The notes below the pieces were generated by a model. It was not told the origin of the DNA, did not search any database, and was given only the letters and a program-made list of their open reading frames with translations. 64,000 bases of DNA, from contig NZ_FQXE01000021.1 in the NCBI RefSeq assembly GCF_900129885.1, forward strand, positions 1 through 64,000, in the 5' to 3' direction. This document shows, piece after piece, positions 1-8,462 of the stretch. How positions within the stretch are numbered: the first letter of the stretch is position 1; the number at the start of each line of letters is the position of its first letter. The position numbers and the translations under genes are program-made. The DNA is from Pollutimonas bauzanensis. GTDB lineage: Bacteria; Pseudomonadota; Gammaproteobacteria; Burkholderiales; Burkholderiaceae_B.

Positions 1-3
1 TTT

Positions 4-80
4 ACTGGGGACATCGGCATTGCTTCCATTAAACGTGTTTCGTCGCAAAAACAAGTCTAATGAATGTCGGTGTCCCCCGT
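4..80. repeat. Imperfect long inverted repeat at the window edge
   Basis: Bases 4-21 (ACTGGGGACATCGGCATT) pair with bases 63-80 (AATGTCGGTGTCCCCCGT). Fifteen Watson-Crick pairs and two G-T wobbles enclose a loop of about 41 bases. No gene lies inside. It could be a small non-autonomous mobile element, a REP-like palindrome, or two facing ends of decayed insertion sequences. The sequence alone does not separate these. Confidence 0.5.
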
Positions 81-84
81 TAAT

Positions 85-880
85 GATGAAGAGCCAAATC
101 TCATAAAGCCCTGAAAACTGCACGAATGCTAGGTTTCAGGTCTTTTTTATTTGTTGGCTGATTGCTCTCGTGTTCTTATTGCCCCGCAAAGGTATTGGTA
201 TATGCGTTGGTACCGATACGGGAGGCGATTGTTCAGCGACAATTGACTTGGCCGGCCAAAGTAGTTGACGCGCGACAAGGCGATGATGTACCGGCAACGG
301 TTCACAGATGCCCCTTGTGTGCGGCACCAAGGCGGAGCACTAACATATCAAGTTGTCCTACGGTGATGACTTGCGTCTAATGCTGGGGTCTGGTGCAGTA
401 AGTACTGGCGCCACGCCTGTCGCTTCGAGGGCAAGCAAGACTCTGGTGCTTGATACCTTCCCTGTATCAGGTTGCGCAGGCTCGGGAAGAACATCTGGAA
501 ATCCGGTGCATCTGGCCGATGGCGTCGATTCTGGAGCACAGGAACAAAGTCAAAGGCGCAGCTTCGAGTCGGTGGCCCATCGTGGCATGGTCCTTGGCCC
601 ATGAATGGGACTGAGCGGCATGCGACTATGTGCTCAATCGTTTGGAGGCCGATATATTCCTACGAATTTAATGTCTGTCTATCGGCGAGCTGATGCTCGC
701 CACATTTCGAGACGTTATCCAAAAAATTGAAGCCCATGGGGCATGGATGGTGCTAGACGTAACGTGGCGACATGTGGCCAGATTACGCACTACACTGTTA
801 GTAATGATTGCCTGAACCATAATCCGGAGGCGGGAATTCGCCCTTGGGTGCGGACAAACGGCAGGTGAGCAATATAAAAT
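85..880. other. Gene-poor stretch in the island, no supported gene
   Basis: Open frames on both strands are short, overlap one another and carry no motif I recognise. Base composition is closer to the following restriction-modification genes than to the GC-rich chromosome after 3.5 kb. The stretch may hold decayed mobile-element sequence, but I see no intact domain to prove it. Confidence 0.4.
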
Positions 881-938
881 AAACTACTGTAATTAAATAC
901 AGTAGTTTATTGACGTCTGGACGTCAATATGCTAAACT
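881..938 (+). promoter_or_regulatory. Two abutting palindromes over the methyltransferase promoter
   Basis: The first palindrome (881-908) has perfect 11-base arms, AAACTACTGTA and TACAGTAGTTT, around ATTAAA. The second follows at once (909-928): ATTGACGTC and GACGTCAAT around TG. A plausible promoter overlaps the second one: -35 TTGACG at 910-915, 17 bases, then -10 TAAACT at 933-938. The methyltransferase start follows 24 bases later. A protein bound to either palindrome would block RNA polymerase, so this looks like an operator for autoregulation of the modification enzyme. That role is inferred. Confidence 0.6.
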
Positions 939-962
939 CCACCAACTTTCTTGGAGTTTCGT

Positions 963-2090
963 ATGTCTTTTCCACCTGGTGCTATTCGCGACGCAATTAT
1001 TGAGTATTTGACTGTAGTCGCGTCTGGAGCAACCACAGAGGAAATCATGGGAGCTGTTCGGGTGCGACTTGGTGAAGTACCTTCTTCTTCTATACGTTCT
1101 TATTTAAATCTTAATACACCCACTCGATTTGAACGCTTATGTAGAGGCCGTTATTGTTTAAGAGAGCATGTAGGTGAGTACAAAGGTGAGTTCGTCGATC
1201 GCCCTATTTTTCCTTCCGAAACTTTAGGTGGCGCACGGGCTTTTAATGCTGATTGTTTTGAATGGCTGGCAGTCCAGGCTGAGAGATCTATACATGCAAT
1301 AGTGACAGATCCCCCTTATGGCTTAGTTGAGTATACGGAAAAAGAAACAATTAAACTTCGAAACGGTAAGGGAGGTATATGGCGTATTCCTCCTGCTTTC
1401 GATGGTCATCAAAGGGCACCCTTGCCCCGTTTTACTGTGTTAGACGAAGCCGACAAGGTTAGGCTTTACAAGTTTTTCATGAAATTTGGTGTACTGGCAA
1501 AAAGAATACTCGTGCCTGGAGGGAATGTGGTTATAGCGTCAAACCCTTTGCTTTCGCATATCGTGAGTTCTGCCATGGTGGAAGCAGGTTTCGAACTGAG
1601 GGGCTACTTGGCTCGGCAGGTAATGACAATGCGTGGGGGTGACAGACCAAAGAATGCTCATGAAGAATTTTCTGATGTATCTGTAATGCCACGCTCTCAA
1701 TGGGAACCATGGGTGGTATTGAGAGCGCCTCTAGAGGGTCGCGTTCAAGACAACTTAAGGAAATGGCGTACTGGCGGATTTCGGCGAATCTCAGCAGATA
1801 GACCTTTCGGGGACTTGATTCGATCTCACCCGACTCCGTCGTCTGAGAAGAAAATTGCGCCTCATCCCTCATTAAAGCCACAATCTTTTATGAGGCATTT
1901 GGTGCGTGCAGTGCTACCTCTGGGTGATGGCATAATCGTCGATCCCTTTATGGGGGCGGGATCAACATTGGCTGCTGCAAATGCAGTCGGTTATAGAAGC
2001 ATTGGGGTGGAATTGGATGAGATCTTTTTTGATATGGCAAAATCGGCCATACCATTGTTGGCAAATCTCAAAGTGCGGAACGATGATTAA
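963..2090 (+). CDS. DNA methyltransferase of a restriction-modification system
   Basis: A 375-residue protein of the N6-adenine/N4-cytosine methyltransferase family. The catalytic motif DPPY is at residues 116-119, and the S-adenosylmethionine motif (VDPFMGAGS) lies near residue 327, close to the C-terminus. This catalytic-first order is that of the beta class. The first 70 residues look like a small winged-helix domain and lie outside the catalytic core. The ATG at 963 is preferred because GGAG lies seven bases upstream; a TTG at 951 is an alternative. It converges on the putative endonuclease gene with a 9-base gap and should protect host DNA from it. Base composition is AT-rich compared with the chromosome beyond 3.5 kb, which fits acquisition by transfer. 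The recognition sequence cannot be read from the protein. Confidence 0.88.
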   Translation: MSFPPGAIRDAIIEYLTVVASGATTEEIMGAVRVRLGEVPSSSIRSYLNLNTPTRFERLCRGRYCLREHVGEYKGEFVDRPIFPSETLGGARAFNADCFEWLAVQAERSIHAIVTDPPYGLVEYTEKETIKLRNGKGGIWRIPPAFDGHQRAPLPRFTVLDEADKVRLYKFFMKFGVLAKRILVPGGNVVIASNPLLSHIVSSAMVEAGFELRGYLARQVMTMRGGDRPKNAHEEFSDVSVMPRSQWEPWVVLRAPLEGRVQDNLRKWRTGGFRRISADRPFGDLIRSHPTPSSEKKIAPHPSLKPQSFMRHLVRAVLPLGDGIIVDPFMGAGSTLAAANAVGYRSIGVELDEIFFDMAKSAIPLLANLKVRNDD

Positions 2091-2099
2091 TCGAGAGAC

Positions 2100-2699
2100 T
2101 TACGCTTTGTATATCCAATTCTCTCGGAGCTTTTTAATACCCTCTCGGTGCAATGTTGCTGTACGGGTACCTAGCTCGGACCTCTGATTTTTGCGGAAAT
2201 CTGATTCAGTCACGTATGCTAAGTACACTTCGGAAAATTGCATCGGAGCCCGTTTGGAGGCAGGTTCGCTTTGATTGTCGACGGTATAAACGAATACGCA
2301 CATCCATTGTTCTCTTGCGCCGTGTGTGTCTACTGCGCCGCCCGCTTTTCTTGTGCTTTTGATTTCTATGCCATGTTCCCCCGAGGCAACTGAATCATTT
2401 GCATATTGGCCACGTTTTATAAGATCTGGGTGGCCGTTGAAGTGTTTGTTTTCTACGAGGGCTCGAGAGAATTTTGCTAACGAGGCCGTGATCATGTCGG
2501 ATATGGTACCTGACATAGCTGCCGGTCTCATCATATCGTCAAGGCGCTGTAAACCCCGCTCCGAGAGTAGCTTATTCACGTCATGGAAAAAATCATAGAC
2601 GTCTTCCATTGCTGCTTTAAAGTCGCTAATTCTCAAGTCGTACGGCAGCTCTATATTTTGGTTAAAGGCTGCCGCGTTAATCATGGCTTTAACCGTCAC
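2100..2699 (-). CDS. Putative type II restriction endonuclease (PD-(D/E)xK type)
   Basis: A 199-residue protein without a family I can name. Residues 91-92 are PD, and residues 112-114 read EIK inside a hydrophobic strand (GIEIKST). This is the spacing of a PD-(D/E)xK nuclease active site, with P91-D92 and E112-x-K114 as candidate metal-binding and catalytic residues. The gene ends nine bases from the end of the methyltransferase gene on the opposite strand, the classic tail-to-tail arrangement of a type II pair. Function therefore rests on motif plus neighbour. Its composition matches the methyltransferase and the rest of the island. A nicking or repair nuclease (Vsr-like) role is less likely because the protein is longer than Vsr and lacks its motifs as far as I can see. 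Confidence 0.68.
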   Translation of the reverse strand: MTVKAMINAAAFNQNIELPYDLRISDFKAAMEDVYDFFHDVNKLLSERGLQRLDDMMRPAAMSGTISDMITASLAKFSRALVENKHFNGHPDLIKRGQYANDSVASGEHGIEIKSTRKAGGAVDTHGAREQWMCVFVYTVDNQSEPASKRAPMQFSEVYLAYVTESDFRKNQRSELGTRTATLHREGIKKLRENWIYKA

Positions 2700-3181
2700 G
2701 TTTGGGCACTCGAGGTTTAAGGGTAAAAGGAAGTTGTAACCGCATTTAAGGATTGTACTACGCTGTTATCTCCTGCAGAGTGGTTCGGGTTCCGGAAGAG
2801 GATCATGCCGTGGATTGGGCAAAAATAATCGATCGCTGTATGTAATTCCTAGATAGTTCGCTCAATGGCACCAGAAGGCGAAATGCATCAGTTGCCACGC
2901 GGTAGGTCAATGCTCTGCACTTTGAGCGGATCAAGCAGTCTGAGACGCGCACATGGTCTATGTCTGCATCAATTCCCCAAACGGGCTGTATTGCAGTTGC
3001 ATGAGTACTGGGGCCTGGCAACCGGAGCCCCACCAATATGCTTTGCCCACATCCTCATTACAGTTGTCGAGAGAGCAGGACAGTTAGGTTCCTATGCAAA
3101 AGGCAGGATCGCCGGGCTAACGTATGACCGGATTTGCGATGGGGTTGAGGTGCTGCCAGTGAGTGCGCAATAACGAGACGA
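2700..3181. other. Island stretch without a supported gene
   Basis: Between the endonuclease start and the excisionase remnant there are only short, overlapping open frames with no recognisable motif and no convincing ribosome site. The 102-residue frame at 2865-3173 on the plus strand is the longest. It resembles nothing I know and is not called. Confidence 0.4.
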
Positions 3182-3312
3182 TTAGGCGGCGGTGTATTGC
3201 TGCACTTCGTGCTGCGGATCTTGATTAGAGACAATTCGCGGCGCTTCACGAGTGGATAAATGATCGAACGAGATACCTGGAGGCATGCCATAGTCTCATG
3301 TATGCGGTACAT
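3182..3312 (-). pseudogene. Frame-broken AlpA/Xis-type excisionase remnant
   Basis: Reading from 3312, the first 35 residues (starting MYRIHETMACLQVSRS) form the helix-turn-helix of the AlpA/excisionase family: short proteins that bind near att sites and promote excision of integrated elements. After the beta-strand residues LSLIKIRS the frame loses similarity. In another frame the expected tail (EVQQYTAA then TAA at 3182-3184) is present, so a small indel or deletion has split the gene. It lies 170 bases from the tRNA fragment, where an element's excisionase often sits. If the frame break is real, excision from this end is probably disabled. A sequencing error at the break would restore a gene of about 45 to 60 residues. 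Confidence 0.62.
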
Positions 3313-3484
3313 CTACCTTTCAGGTTTCGTTGTTTCTCGCCTTCACGCAAAGTCTAATGGGCGTGTAGCCGCCTCATAGATCAAAGGTGGGCCCTGATTG
3401 GAGCCGCTTTGGCCCGGTGCTCAATCCAAAGAATCAAACGATTCTGCCATAATTTGCCCGGGAACCTGTATGAAATAAGGCATT

Positions 3485-3515
3485 ATCGGGGGTTCGAATC
3501 CCCCTCTGTCCGCCA
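3485..3515 (+). other. 3' fragment of tRNA-Ser: attachment-site repeat of an integrated element
   Basis: A complete T arm is visible (GGGGG at 3488-3492, TTCGAAT loop, CCCCC at 3500-3504), followed by the 3' acceptor strand TCTGTCC, discriminator G and encoded CCA at 3513-3515. The matching 5' acceptor GGACAGA, D arm and anticodon arm are missing upstream, so this is a fragment and not a gene. The T-arm-plus-CCA pattern is what site-specific integrases leave at the distal end when they insert into the 3' end of a tRNA gene. The acceptor and preceding variable-arm-like bases fit tRNA-Ser. The intact tRNA should lie left of the window. Confidence 0.75.
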
Positions 3516-3611
3516 AGAACAGCCAGCGGTAATCGGCAAGACCCGCGCACAACCCGCCCGAAATCATGTAAAAACATGGCTTTGGCTGGTTTTTTTGCAT
3601 CAGCTATCGTT

Positions 3612-5009
3612 ATGTCCATGCCGCTATCCCCTTCTTTGCTCGACGAGACGCTGCGCGTCGTCGCTCGCCGTTACCGCTTGCCGGCGATGGCCGCCATATC
3701 CGCCCAGATGCGAGAAGCCAGTCCGGCGGCGGCGCTCGCCATCGTGATCGAGCAGGCGCGCGGGGCGGTCGCCCGCGGTGAAGCGCCGGACGCGGCGCTG
3801 AAGCGCCTTTTCATCGACGCGCTCGCGCGCATGATTCATGACGCGATGCGCGCGGAGTCCGGAGATCACGCCTTTCAGGCCATGGTGCTTCGGCACCGGG
3901 CAGTGCAGGTGCGCGAATACGCGTCGCTGTCCGCGCACGCCGATCAGGATCGCCGCCTGATTCTTGCGGGCGTCAATGCGATGGCCCACCCGGCCAAACG
4001 GCAGCGCATCCTGCCAGGCCGGCAGCGCGAGGCCTTGGCCCGATTGCACGCGTGCGCGTCCTCCGCATCCTGGTCGGAACTCTCCGATACCGCGCGCCGC
4101 CTCCTCCTTACGCCGGAGTTCGCGAACGGATCGCCATTCGAGCGCGGCTTGACGCGGCTAGTGGATAGTCCCGCCCTGGAGCGCCTGCGGCGCCTCGAAG
4201 CCCTGACGCCGGATGAACTCGTGCGCCAGTATCAATCGCTGTGGGACAGGCATGGTCCGCGCTCGGGAAGCCCTGTGGCCCTTGCGCAAGGCTCCGCCTC
4301 GCAGCGGCGCGGCGCCGCCGTCGAAGCATCGGCCGCGCAGGCGCTCGAGGCGCTGGCTCGGCGACTCGATGAGGCGGAAGGGGCCGGGGCGTCATACCGC
4401 GTCGCGACCTCGATGCGTGTGCCGGCTTCGATACCCGCCAGCCCCCAGCGCGCCAAGAGCGAGTGGGACGCGGTCCTGCTAAGGCATGCAAAGACCGCAG
4501 ATGCGGCGCCAGTCTGGGACGTTTGCCTGCTTGTGGAAGCCAAGGCTTCCGTGGATGCCGCGGCAACCGACCTGCCGCGGCTGCTGCGCGGATTGCGCCT
4601 GCTCGCGCACGCCGAAGAAGACATTGTTTATCCGTTCAAGACCCAGCAGGGGATGGTGCGCCTGCGCGGTGCATCGCTAAGCGCGCTGACGACCGACGCG
4701 GCCGGCCTGAAAAGGGCGGTGCTCTATTGCTGCGATGCGCCTGCCGAAGCGGCTCCGCGCCTGCTCAGCGCAGCCAGCCGGATGCAGCTTTTGTCCGCGC
4801 AGGCCAGTGTGGAATTCGCCAGCATCCTGGCGGACAGGCAACATGCGGATGCTCAAGGCCTCGAGCCTGTCTGGCATCAGCTGCTGGAATCGCCCCGGTG
4901 GGATGCCGTGCTGAACCAATACCCGATGCTGCGCCAGGCGCGGGAATTGATGGTTCATACTGAAGACCTGTTGGCTGCGATCAACGGCGCGACAGGAGCG
5001 GGCCGCTAG
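3612..5009 (+). CDS. Conserved-looking unknown protein with nuclease-like E...D...ExK residues
   Basis: I do not recognise a named family. The protein has 465 residues from the ATG at 3612; an ATG at 3576 would add 12 residues, and neither has a strong ribosome site. It is largely alpha-helical and rich in Ala, Arg and Leu, with no signal peptide or membrane segment. In the C-terminal third there is a pattern that fits a PD-(D/E)xK nuclease fold. Counting from the 3576 ATG, it comprises a Glu in a helix near 250, EWD near 296-298 at the start of a hydrophobic strand, then LLVEAK near 319-323. It is the first chromosomal gene past the tRNA fragment. It overlaps the end of the convergent transglycosylase gene by four bases. 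The nuclease idea rests only on this residue pattern. Confidence 0.6.
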   Translation: MSMPLSPSLLDETLRVVARRYRLPAMAAISAQMREASPAAALAIVIEQARGAVARGEAPDAALKRLFIDALARMIHDAMRAESGDHAFQAMVLRHRAVQVREYASLSAHADQDRRLILAGVNAMAHPAKRQRILPGRQREALARLHACASSASWSELSDTARRLLLTPEFANGSPFERGLTRLVDSPALERLRRLEALTPDELVRQYQSLWDRHGPRSGSPVALAQGSASQRRGAAVEASAAQALEALARRLDEAEGAGASYRVATSMRVPASIPASPQRAKSEWDAVLLRHAKTADAAPVWDVCLLVEAKASVDAAATDLPRLLRGLRLLAHAEEDIVYPFKTQQGMVRLRGASLSALTTDAAGLKRAVLYCCDAPAEAAPRLLSAASRMQLLSAQASVEFASILADRQHADAQGLEPVWHQLLESPRWDAVLNQYPMLRQARELMVHTEDLLAAINGATGAGR

Positions 5010-5734
5010 CCTTTCGATGCCAGAACCTGGCGCGCGGCTTCGGCGGCGACCCGGGCGAGCTTGTACGATTCGTTCAACACCCTCGTGGCATAGCCTTGTG
5101 CGCTGCCCGAGTATTGTCCAAGCGCTTTGTCGAGGCTTCCGCCCGCCTTTTCCAGATACTCTTCCAGGACATCGGCCCCGACCCGGATGTTCACCTCGGG
5201 ATCGAAGAGCGATTCGGAAGGATGCAGCTTGTCGGGATGCCATCGGCGAACGATCTGCATCAGACCTTGGGCGCCATAGCGGCTTTGCACTTTTGGACGC
5301 AGCGAGCTTTCTTTTTGCATCATGGCCAGGAGAATCTCTGGAGACATCCCGTTGCGCTTACTCGCCTCCTTCCAGGCCAGCTCCACATATTTGAGAATCG
5401 ACGATTCACTTTGACCAAACTTCGCGGCCAGATACTGTGTTTGCGCTTGTATTTTCGCCTCTTGTTCGACTCTCAGCATGCGCCCCTGCTCCAGGGACTT
5501 GAACTGCGGAGGCGGCGTTGTATATTCTTCCGGCTCCAGCGGCGGTATTTGCAATGCGAGCTGCTGGGCCGAGGGCTGGCGCTCCTGCTCGTCAAGCTCG
5601 CCGGCCAAGAGGCCGGGCGGGACGAGAATGCCCGCCGCCAAGACGAGCATGGCGGCACGCTGACGGTTGCTTCGTGTAAAAGTGAAGGCTAGTGCTGCGG
5701 AAAGGATATTTTCAAGGTATTTAATGTAGGTCAT
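5006..5734 (-). CDS. Lytic transglycosylase with SLT domain
   Basis: A 242-residue envelope enzyme that would cleave peptidoglycan glycan strands between MurNAc and GlcNAc. The N-terminus has a hydrophobic segment (AAMLVLAAGILVPPGLLAG) acting as signal peptide or anchor. The SLT core in the C-terminal half shows the catalytic Glu in MMQKESSLRP, then GAQGLMQI, the NIRVGADVL helix, and ALGQYSGS in place of the usual ALAAYNAG. The start at 5734 is chosen because AGGA lies about six bases upstream; an open frame runs 192 bases further but its extra residues look like untranslated sequence. The gene stands alone and is convergent with the preceding unknown gene. Confidence 0.85.
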   Translation of the reverse strand: MTYIKYLENILSAALAFTFTRSNRQRAAMLVLAAGILVPPGLLAGELDEQERQPSAQQLALQIPPLEPEEYTTPPPQFKSLEQGRMLRVEQEAKIQAQTQYLAAKFGQSESSILKYVELAWKEASKRNGMSPEILLAMMQKESSLRPKVQSRYGAQGLMQIVRRWHPDKLHPSESLFDPEVNIRVGADVLEEYLEKAGGSLDKALGQYSGSAQGYATRVLNESYKLARVAAEAARQVLASKG

Positions 5735-6471
5735 CGGTCCTGAGCCGCCACAGTTGGCGCAGGGGCGCAGAATCGGCTCCGGGCTGTTCAAGCTTGCCGT
5801 TCTCGATGGGATCTGACGCTGGCGTGTATCGGTTCCTCGTGGAATCAGGAGTCCGATCAATCGCTGTGTGGCGGTCTGTTTTGTTGATATGCCGCGCCGA
5901 ATGACGCATTTTCTGCTGAAAAGCATAGCATTGACCCTCCCATGTCAGGCCTACCAAATGTAAAAACAGTACAAAATGGCAACAGGAGCGTCCTTCCCCC
6001 CTGGGAACCGTGCGATCGCCGGCTCCTCGACCTGATATGCTGGATTGCAGCATTGCGCAGCGATGGAATGGGAGCTTCGGGCTGTGTGTACGGTAGGATA
6101 GTTTTACCTTTTAGCGCCATGGGCCAGGAGATCTACTTTTTATGGCCCTCATCTGATTGGCTCCTGTGATGGGGGATGGCGTCATTGCCCCCATTGCCAT
6201 TCGCCGGGCTATCCTGATCGACTTAAACCCGCTGTCGCCAAAACTGCCCGCGCCCGGCGAGGCGGTAATGATCCGCGTTTTTCTCAGGGGAGCGGGGGGC
6301 GGCAATCCCGTCCCGCTGCTTGTTCATGCTGACGGCATGTCGCCGGCCCAGCACGATAGTGCAAGGCGAAGCGATGGGCTGTCCTTCCGCGATTGGGCGG
6401 CAGCATTCCACTCACCGCAGAGCTTGCGGCAATGACTGATTGCGACTGGCGGATCAAGGCGCTCTGTAGGC
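5735..6471. other. Long intergenic region, nothing firmly identified
   Basis: About 740 bases lie between the transglycosylase start and the end of the glycosyltransferase gene. Only short frames on both strands are present, the longest being 92 residues on the plus strand near 6157-6435, with no recognisable motif. The first 200 bases probably hold the transglycosylase promoter. A degraded gene or an untranslated RNA cannot be excluded. Confidence 0.4.
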
Positions 6472-7527
6472 CTACCAAGCGCGTGGAATATCCGGCCCGG
6501 CGGTTCCGGACGGTTCGGGCGCTGCGGGAATGGGTTTCAAGTGCGACAGAAAGGTTTGGGTCGACGCGCGCCAGGAGAATTTTTCAGCGTGAGCGCGGGC
6601 CCGTTCGCGCGGAATGTTCAGTGCGCTCAGGCAGGCCTGGCGCAGGTTTTCGTCCATGACGCCGGCGTCGGAGCCGCCCAGCACGTCGATGGGGCCAGTC
6701 ACCGGGTAGGCGGCTACGGGGCAGCCACAGGCCATCGCTTCCAGCAAGACCAAGCCGAAGGTGTCGGTCCGGCTGGGAAAGACGAAGACATCGGCGGCGT
6801 TATACAGGCTGGCCAGAGTCGGCTGATCGAGTACGCCGGTAAACCGCGCCGCGGGATAGCGCTTTTTCAGGTCGTCCAATAGGGGACCGGTGCCCGCGAC
6901 CCATTTGGTGCCGGGCAAATCCAGCTTCAGGAACGCTTCGACATTCTTCTCGATGGAAACCCGGCCAACGCATAAGAAAACTGGCGGTTTTTCCTCGTGG
7001 GGCAAAAGGGGCCCGGGCTTGAACAAATCCAGATCCACGCCGCGCGACCAAAGCACCACCTGGGCGGCAGGAAATCCGAACGCTTCCAGGTCTTGCTTGA
7101 CGAGCCGGGTCGGCACCATGACGGCGACCGCCGGCCCATGAAACCAGCGCAGGAAACGATAGGTCCACGACAGCGGTAAACCGATGCGCGCCCGTATGTA
7201 TTCGGGGAAACGGGTGTGATAGGCCGTGGTGAAAGGCAAGCCGTGCCGCAGCGCATACGCGCGCGCCGCCATGCCAAGCGGGCCTTCCGTCGCGATGTGC
7301 AAGGCATCGGGGGCGACCGATTCGATTCTGGCCGCTACCCCGCGTTTGGGGAACAGGGAAAGGCGGATTTCGGGGTAGGTCGGGCATGGAATCGTACGAA
7401 ACTCCAGCGGAGTCAGCAGATGCACTTGATGTCCCATGCGGCTCAGTTCTAGGCGTGTTTGCGTCAGGGTTCGCACCACGCCGTTCACCTGCGGTTCCCA
7501 GGCATCGGTCACGATCATGATTTTCAA
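6472..7527 (-). CDS. Family 4 glycosyltransferase, mannosyltransferase-like
   Basis: A GT-B fold enzyme of about 351 residues that transfers a sugar, probably mannose or glucose from a nucleotide donor, to a lipid or glycan at the inner membrane. It begins (M)KIMIVTDAWEPQVNGVV, the typical GT4 N-terminus, and has the donor-site stretch DTFGLVLLEAMACGCPV near residue 280. The start is taken as TTG at 7525-7527, behind AAGGAG, and the TGA of the upstream phosphoesterase overlaps it (TTGA), so translation of the two is probably coupled. An ATG nine bases downstream is the alternative start. Pairing with an LpxH-like phosphoesterase suggests a role in lipid or envelope glycan metabolism. The acceptor is unknown. 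Confidence 0.85.
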   Translation of the reverse strand: MKIMIVTDAWEPQVNGVVRTLTQTRLELSRMGHQVHLLTPLEFRTIPCPTYPEIRLSLFPKRGVAARIESVAPDALHIATEGPLGMAARAYALRHGLPFTTAYHTRFPEYIRARIGLPLSWTYRFLRWFHGPAVAVMVPTRLVKQDLEAFGFPAAQVVLWSRGVDLDLFKPGPLLPHEEKPPVFLCVGRVSIEKNVEAFLKLDLPGTKWVAGTGPLLDDLKKRYPAARFTGVLDQPTLASLYNAADVFVFPSRTDTFGLVLLEAMACGCPVAAYPVTGPIDVLGGSDAGVMDENLRQACLSALNIPRERARAHAEKFSWRASTQTFLSHLKPIPAAPEPSGTAGPDIPRAW

Positions 7528-8429
7528 TTGTGCGGAACTCCTTCGGTTTGGCTGGTGACGGGATCGGTGCCGGGTGTCGCCGCGGCTTGGGATTTTTTTA
7601 TCTTTGCTTTGGCCTTGACGGGCAGGGGCGGGGCCCACATTATGATTTCCAGGCGGCCATCCCAGTGTTCGACCAGGGCGCTGCGGCTTTCCACCCAATC
7701 GCCGTCGTTGCAGTACAGAATGCCGTCGATATCCCGGATTTCCGCTTTATGGATATGCCCGCAAACCACCCCGTCGAAATTCCGTTGGCGTGCTTCGTGC
7801 ACCAGCGCTTCTTCGAACGCGGTAATGAAGCTCACGGCATTTTTGACTTTATGCTTCAAATACTGGGACAGGGACCAGTACCCCAGCCCCATGCGGGCCC
7901 GGACCCGGTTGCACCAGCGGTTGAACTTTAGCGCCAGGGTGTACAAGTGGTCACCCACATACGCCAGCCACGGCGCATATTGGATGACGCCGTCAAACAA
8001 GTCGCCGTGCGTAATCCATAGCCGCTTGCCTGTCAGCGTTATGTGTTCGGCTTCGTGCAGGACTTCAATGCCGCCGAAATTCAGGCTGACATAGTCCCGC
8101 GCAAACGAGTCGTGGTTGCCGGGAATGTAGACCACGCGTGTCCCCTTGCGGGCCTTGCGCAGAATCTTTTGCATGACATCGTTGTGTGATTGGGGCCAGA
8201 ACCAGCGGCCCTTCAATTGCCAGCCATCGACAATGTCGCCAACCAGGTACAGCGTGTCGGACTCATGATGCTTCAGAAAGTCCAGCAACGGTTCGGCCTG
8301 GCACCCGGCGGTCCCCAGGTGCAGGTCCGAAATCCATATGGCACGAAAGTGCGAGGTTTTTTCCAGGGCTTCAATCAAGTCGAATTTCGCCGGCAAATGA
8401 ATGATGTGTGCATTACACCCGCGGCGCAT
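7524..8429 (-). CDS. LpxH-like metallophosphoesterase
   Basis: A calcineurin-type phosphoesterase of 301 residues related to UDP-2,3-diacylglucosamine hydrolases. All metal-binding blocks are visible in order: ISDLHLG near residue 34, GDIVDGW, PGNHD near residue 100, and THGD further on. A C-terminal extension is charged and poorly conserved in appearance. It is longer than true LpxH (about 240 residues), so it is better seen as a member of the broader family often found beside glycosyltransferases. It heads a two-gene unit with the glycosyltransferase by a two-base overlap. The natural substrate is not known; a phospho- or nucleotide-linked lipid is likely by family. Confidence 0.85.
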   Translation of the reverse strand: MRRGCNAHIIHLPAKFDLIEALEKTSHFRAIWISDLHLGTAGCQAEPLLDFLKHHESDTLYLVGDIVDGWQLKGRWFWPQSHNDVMQKILRKARKGTRVVYIPGNHDSFARDYVSLNFGGIEVLHEAEHITLTGKRLWITHGDLFDGVIQYAPWLAYVGDHLYTLALKFNRWCNRVRARMGLGYWSLSQYLKHKVKNAVSFITAFEEALVHEARQRNFDGVVCGHIHKAEIRDIDGILYCNDGDWVESRSALVEHWDGRLEIIMWAPPLPVKAKAKIKKSQAAATPGTDPVTSQTEGVPHN

Positions 8430-8462
8430 GACGCTAGAGTGACAAAAACACGTAATAGAACC

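Noticed and set aside
162-693. Several overlapping small open frames at the left edge
   Set aside because: They overlap on both strands, lack ribosome sites and show no family motif.
2865-3173. 102-residue plus-strand frame in the island
   Set aside because: No recognisable domain, and its composition looks like read-through of non-coding sequence.
3434-3619. Minus-strand frame with GQRGIRTPD
   Set aside because: This peptide is the well-known false translation of a tRNA T arm, so it was used as evidence for the tRNA fragment and not called as a gene.
6157-6435. 92-residue plus-strand frame in the long intergenic region
   Set aside because: Competing frames on the other strand, no motif and no neighbour context.
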